From Marinilabilia salmonicolor (GTDB taxonomy: Bacteria; Bacteroidota; Bacteroidia; Bacteroidales; Marinilabiliaceae), in contig NZ_PVTS01000017.1 in NCBI RefSeq assembly GCF_003003035.1, positions 55,069-119,068 of the forward strand: a stretch of DNA of 64,000 nucleotides. Reading direction: 5' to 3'. The position numbers and the translations under genes are program-made. The notes under the pieces are model-generated. The model saw nothing but the letters and a program-made list of their open reading frames with translations. It was not told where the DNA came from and searched no databases. Positions within the stretch are counted from its first letter, which is position 1; each line of letters starts with the position of its first letter. Below are positions 62,814 through 64,000 of the stretch, piece after piece.

Positions 62814-63725
62814 TTAGAACTTTCTTTTAGAAAAAACCCCTATGGCCAATACTGCTCCGGCCAAAACCATAACGGCACCAACATAGGAAAGAAAACTTAC
62901 AGAAGGGACATCAAACCATCGAACATCGGCCCATAGCAACACCTCAAGCAAAACAAATGTAATAACGGGATTGGAAGTAATAATAATACTAATTTTATTA
63001 GCTTCTGCATATTTTAGGGCGAGAGACAACGATCCATATGCTGCAAGAGTGTTTCCACCCATAAAAAGCAAAATCACAACCACCCAGAAAGAATGAATGG
63101 ATGCAAAAGAAGAAAAATCAGCAAAGGGAATAAACAAAAGTGCAGGAACACCATACAAAACAAGGTTAATCTGGGCAGAGGGAATGGTTTTCACAAGAAT
63201 TTTATTCAAAACAGCATAACCTGTCCATGCCCAGGCGCCAAATAAAATCCACAAAACACCCTGATTTAGCAAATCCGCTTCGCCAAGCATTCGCTGCAAT
63301 TGCTGGTAGTAAAAAAATACAAATCCAACGATTGCCAACAAAAAACCAACTGCTCTTAACCAGGATAACTTTTCTTTAAAAAACACAAATCCTATCACCG
63401 CCAAAGATAGTGGTCCTACCTGAATCATAACCTGAGTAACAGCAGGACCGGTATAATGAACTCCCTGCATAAACCCAATATAGTTGATCCCAAGAAGAAG
63501 ACCGGCCAATAAGAGATTTAGAGGGGGCCGTTTTAGAATTCGTAAATAAGCGGGCTTCCTTATCAAAAACCATGAAGCCAAAACACTAAACGCCATGGTA
63601 AACCTCCACCAAACAACAGTAAACGGATCAAAAAAATTAAGCGAAATTTTTAATACGATAGCCAACGCACCCCATAGCGAAGCCGTAGTTATAGCATATA
63701 ACAATCCCTTTGATGAATCGGTCAT
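62814..63725 (-). CDS. EamA/DMT family transporter
   Basis: A 303-residue drug/metabolite transporter with ten predicted helices in two EamA repeats (about 5-140 and 150-290). Landmarks are GLLYAITTASLWGALAIVLK at the N-terminus, GINYIGFMQGVHYTGPAVTQVMIQVGPL and a C-terminal LIEVLLWADVRWFDVPS region close to YLGAVMVLAG of relatives. Family members export amino acids or other small metabolites; the substrate cannot be told. It converges on arfB with 32 nt between. Confidence 0.92.
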   Translation of the reverse strand: MTDSSKGLLYAITTASLWGALAIVLKISLNFFDPFTVVWWRFTMAFSVLASWFLIRKPAYLRILKRPPLNLLLAGLLLGINYIGFMQGVHYTGPAVTQVMIQVGPLSLAVIGFVFFKEKLSWLRAVGFLLAIVGFVFFYYQQLQRMLGEADLLNQGVLWILFGAWAWTGYAVLNKILVKTIPSAQINLVLYGVPALLFIPFADFSSFASIHSFWVVVILLFMGGNTLAAYGSLSLALKYAEANKISIIITSNPVITFVLLEVLLWADVRWFDVPSVSFLSYVGAVMVLAGAVLAIGVFSKRKF

Positions 63726-63777
63726 AATCTGATATTTGAAGACTATAAAAAGAAATTACTAAGGTAAGGTTTTTCAG

Positions 63778-63860
63778 ACAAATGGAGCCTCCCCCAACCC
63801 CTCCCAAGGAGAGGGATTGGATTCTTTGGGATGGAAAAAGGGTCTGGTCCGGCTTTGCTT
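63778..63860. repeat. Low-complexity intergenic repeat downstream of the rRNA operon
   Basis: GGAGCCTCCCCCAACCCCTC and CCCAAGGAGAGGGATTGG form an imperfect GC palindrome of a kind frequent between Bacteroidota genes. No gene is visible. Confidence 0.45.
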
Positions 63861-63865
63861 CTTTC

Positions 63866-63895
63866 AAAAAAATGGTGCGAATTGGAATTCGCACC
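63866..63895 (-). terminator. Second rRNA operon terminator hairpin
   Basis: Perfect 10-bp stem GGTGCGAATT (63874-63883) / AATTCGCACC (63886-63895). On the minus strand it is followed by ATTTTTTTG. It lies 10 nt beyond the first terminator. Confidence 0.68.
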
Positions 63896-63901
63896 TCCTT
63901 A

Positions 63902-63938
63902 TAACAAAAAAAGCCGCTCCAAATATTGGAACGGCTTT
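63902..63938 (-). terminator. First rRNA operon terminator
   Basis: Stem AAAGCCGCTCCAA (63910-63922) / TTGGAACGGCTTT (63926-63938) with one wobble, loop ATA. On the minus strand followed by TTTTTTTGTTAT. It comes about 10 nt after the 5S rRNA. Confidence 0.9.
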
Positions 63939-63946
63939 CTGTTTTA

Positions 63947-64000
63947 AAGGTCGGCGGCGACCTACTCTCCCGCTTTTACGCAGTACCATCGGCGCTAACA
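63947..64000 (-). rRNA. 5S ribosomal RNA, 3' end only (continues past the window)
   Basis: The minus strand reads TGTTAGCGCCGATGGTACTG, then GCGGGAGAGTAGGTCGCCGC and CGACC, which is the 3' part of 5S rRNA (helices IV/V and the end of helix I). The 5' part, and presumably 23S and 16S, lie beyond position 64000. The operon is transcribed towards the window. Confidence 0.93.

Overview
The window looks like a chromosomal segment of a Bacteroidota bacterium, probably order Marinilabiliales or Bacteroidales. The grounds are AT-leaning DNA, many -7 boxes of the Bacteroidota type TAnnTTTG, few Shine-Dalgarno sites, family types typical of the phylum (DUF3822, BT_3928-like DoxX protein, DUF1599, SiaB/SiaC, type III SerA, TIGR01777), an ATP-type PEP carboxykinase and a secreted GH51 arabinofuranosidase. 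The genus is inference. Nearly all genes are housekeeping. No prophage, CRISPR array, integron or complete insertion sequence was seen, but the intergenic DNA is rich in small repeats.

Layout. 1-6.1 kb (minus): a YggS fragment, DUF1015, serA, serC and gcvT form a serine/glycine/one-carbon/PLP group. 6.7-7.5 kb (plus): an Hpt protein and a STAS protein overlap by one base. 7.8-10.4 kb (minus): clpB. 11-16.7 kb (plus): a BamA/TamA-like outer membrane protein, a small secreted protein and an ABCG-like transporter. 16.8-23.3 kb (minus): siaC/siaB, cysE, then guaA, a S41 protease, pnuC and a NadR-like kinase. 23.6-25.2 kb (plus): GH51. 25.3-28.5 kb (minus): rpsA, STAS, rnz. 29.6-36.1 kb (plus): a nucleotide-sugar operon ugd-uxs-rmlA-rmlC-rmlD-phosphohexomutase. 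36.1-39.8 kb: a RecD-like helicase (minus), then a membrane protein, DUF3822 and rsmD (plus). 40.1-40.3 kb: two identical tRNA-Asp genes. 40.5-42.4 kb (minus): aroQ-pyk. 42.7-45.7 kb (plus): xerD and pckA. 45.8-49.9 kb (minus): folP, cdaA, mscS, TIGR01777. 50-53.7 kb (plus): DUF1599, BT_3928-like, tpiA, prmA. 54.1-62.3 kb: a 1499-residue secreted protein of unknown function converging on a CHASE/PAS histidine kinase. 62.4-64 kb: arfB, an EamA transporter and the 3' end of a 5S rRNA (minus).

The most unusual signal is a family of short (162-196 bp) MITE-like elements with about 15-bp terminal inverted repeats and mostly 6-bp AT-rich target duplications (TAAATA/TAAGTA). There are five copies and one stub. 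At serA, the STAS gene and cdaA the element begins exactly inside the stop codon: TA comes from the host and G is the first base of the element. A fourth copy starts 10 nt after the prmA stop. The three closely related copies share a fixed core but have different outer hairpin arms in which pairing is kept. Other repeat classes are a roughly 100-bp family (12.9, 18.9, 28.7-29.2 kb), long GC palindromes (6.3 and 10.7 kb), a REP-like cluster (2.3 kb) and a 75-bp tandem array (39.8 kb).

Regulation themes: three partner-switching-type modules (Hpt-STAS, SiaB-SiaC, and a STAS gene in the rpsA-rnz operon), c-di-AMP synthesis (cdaA) and one orphan sensor kinase. All functions are assigned by reading motifs; no database search was run.
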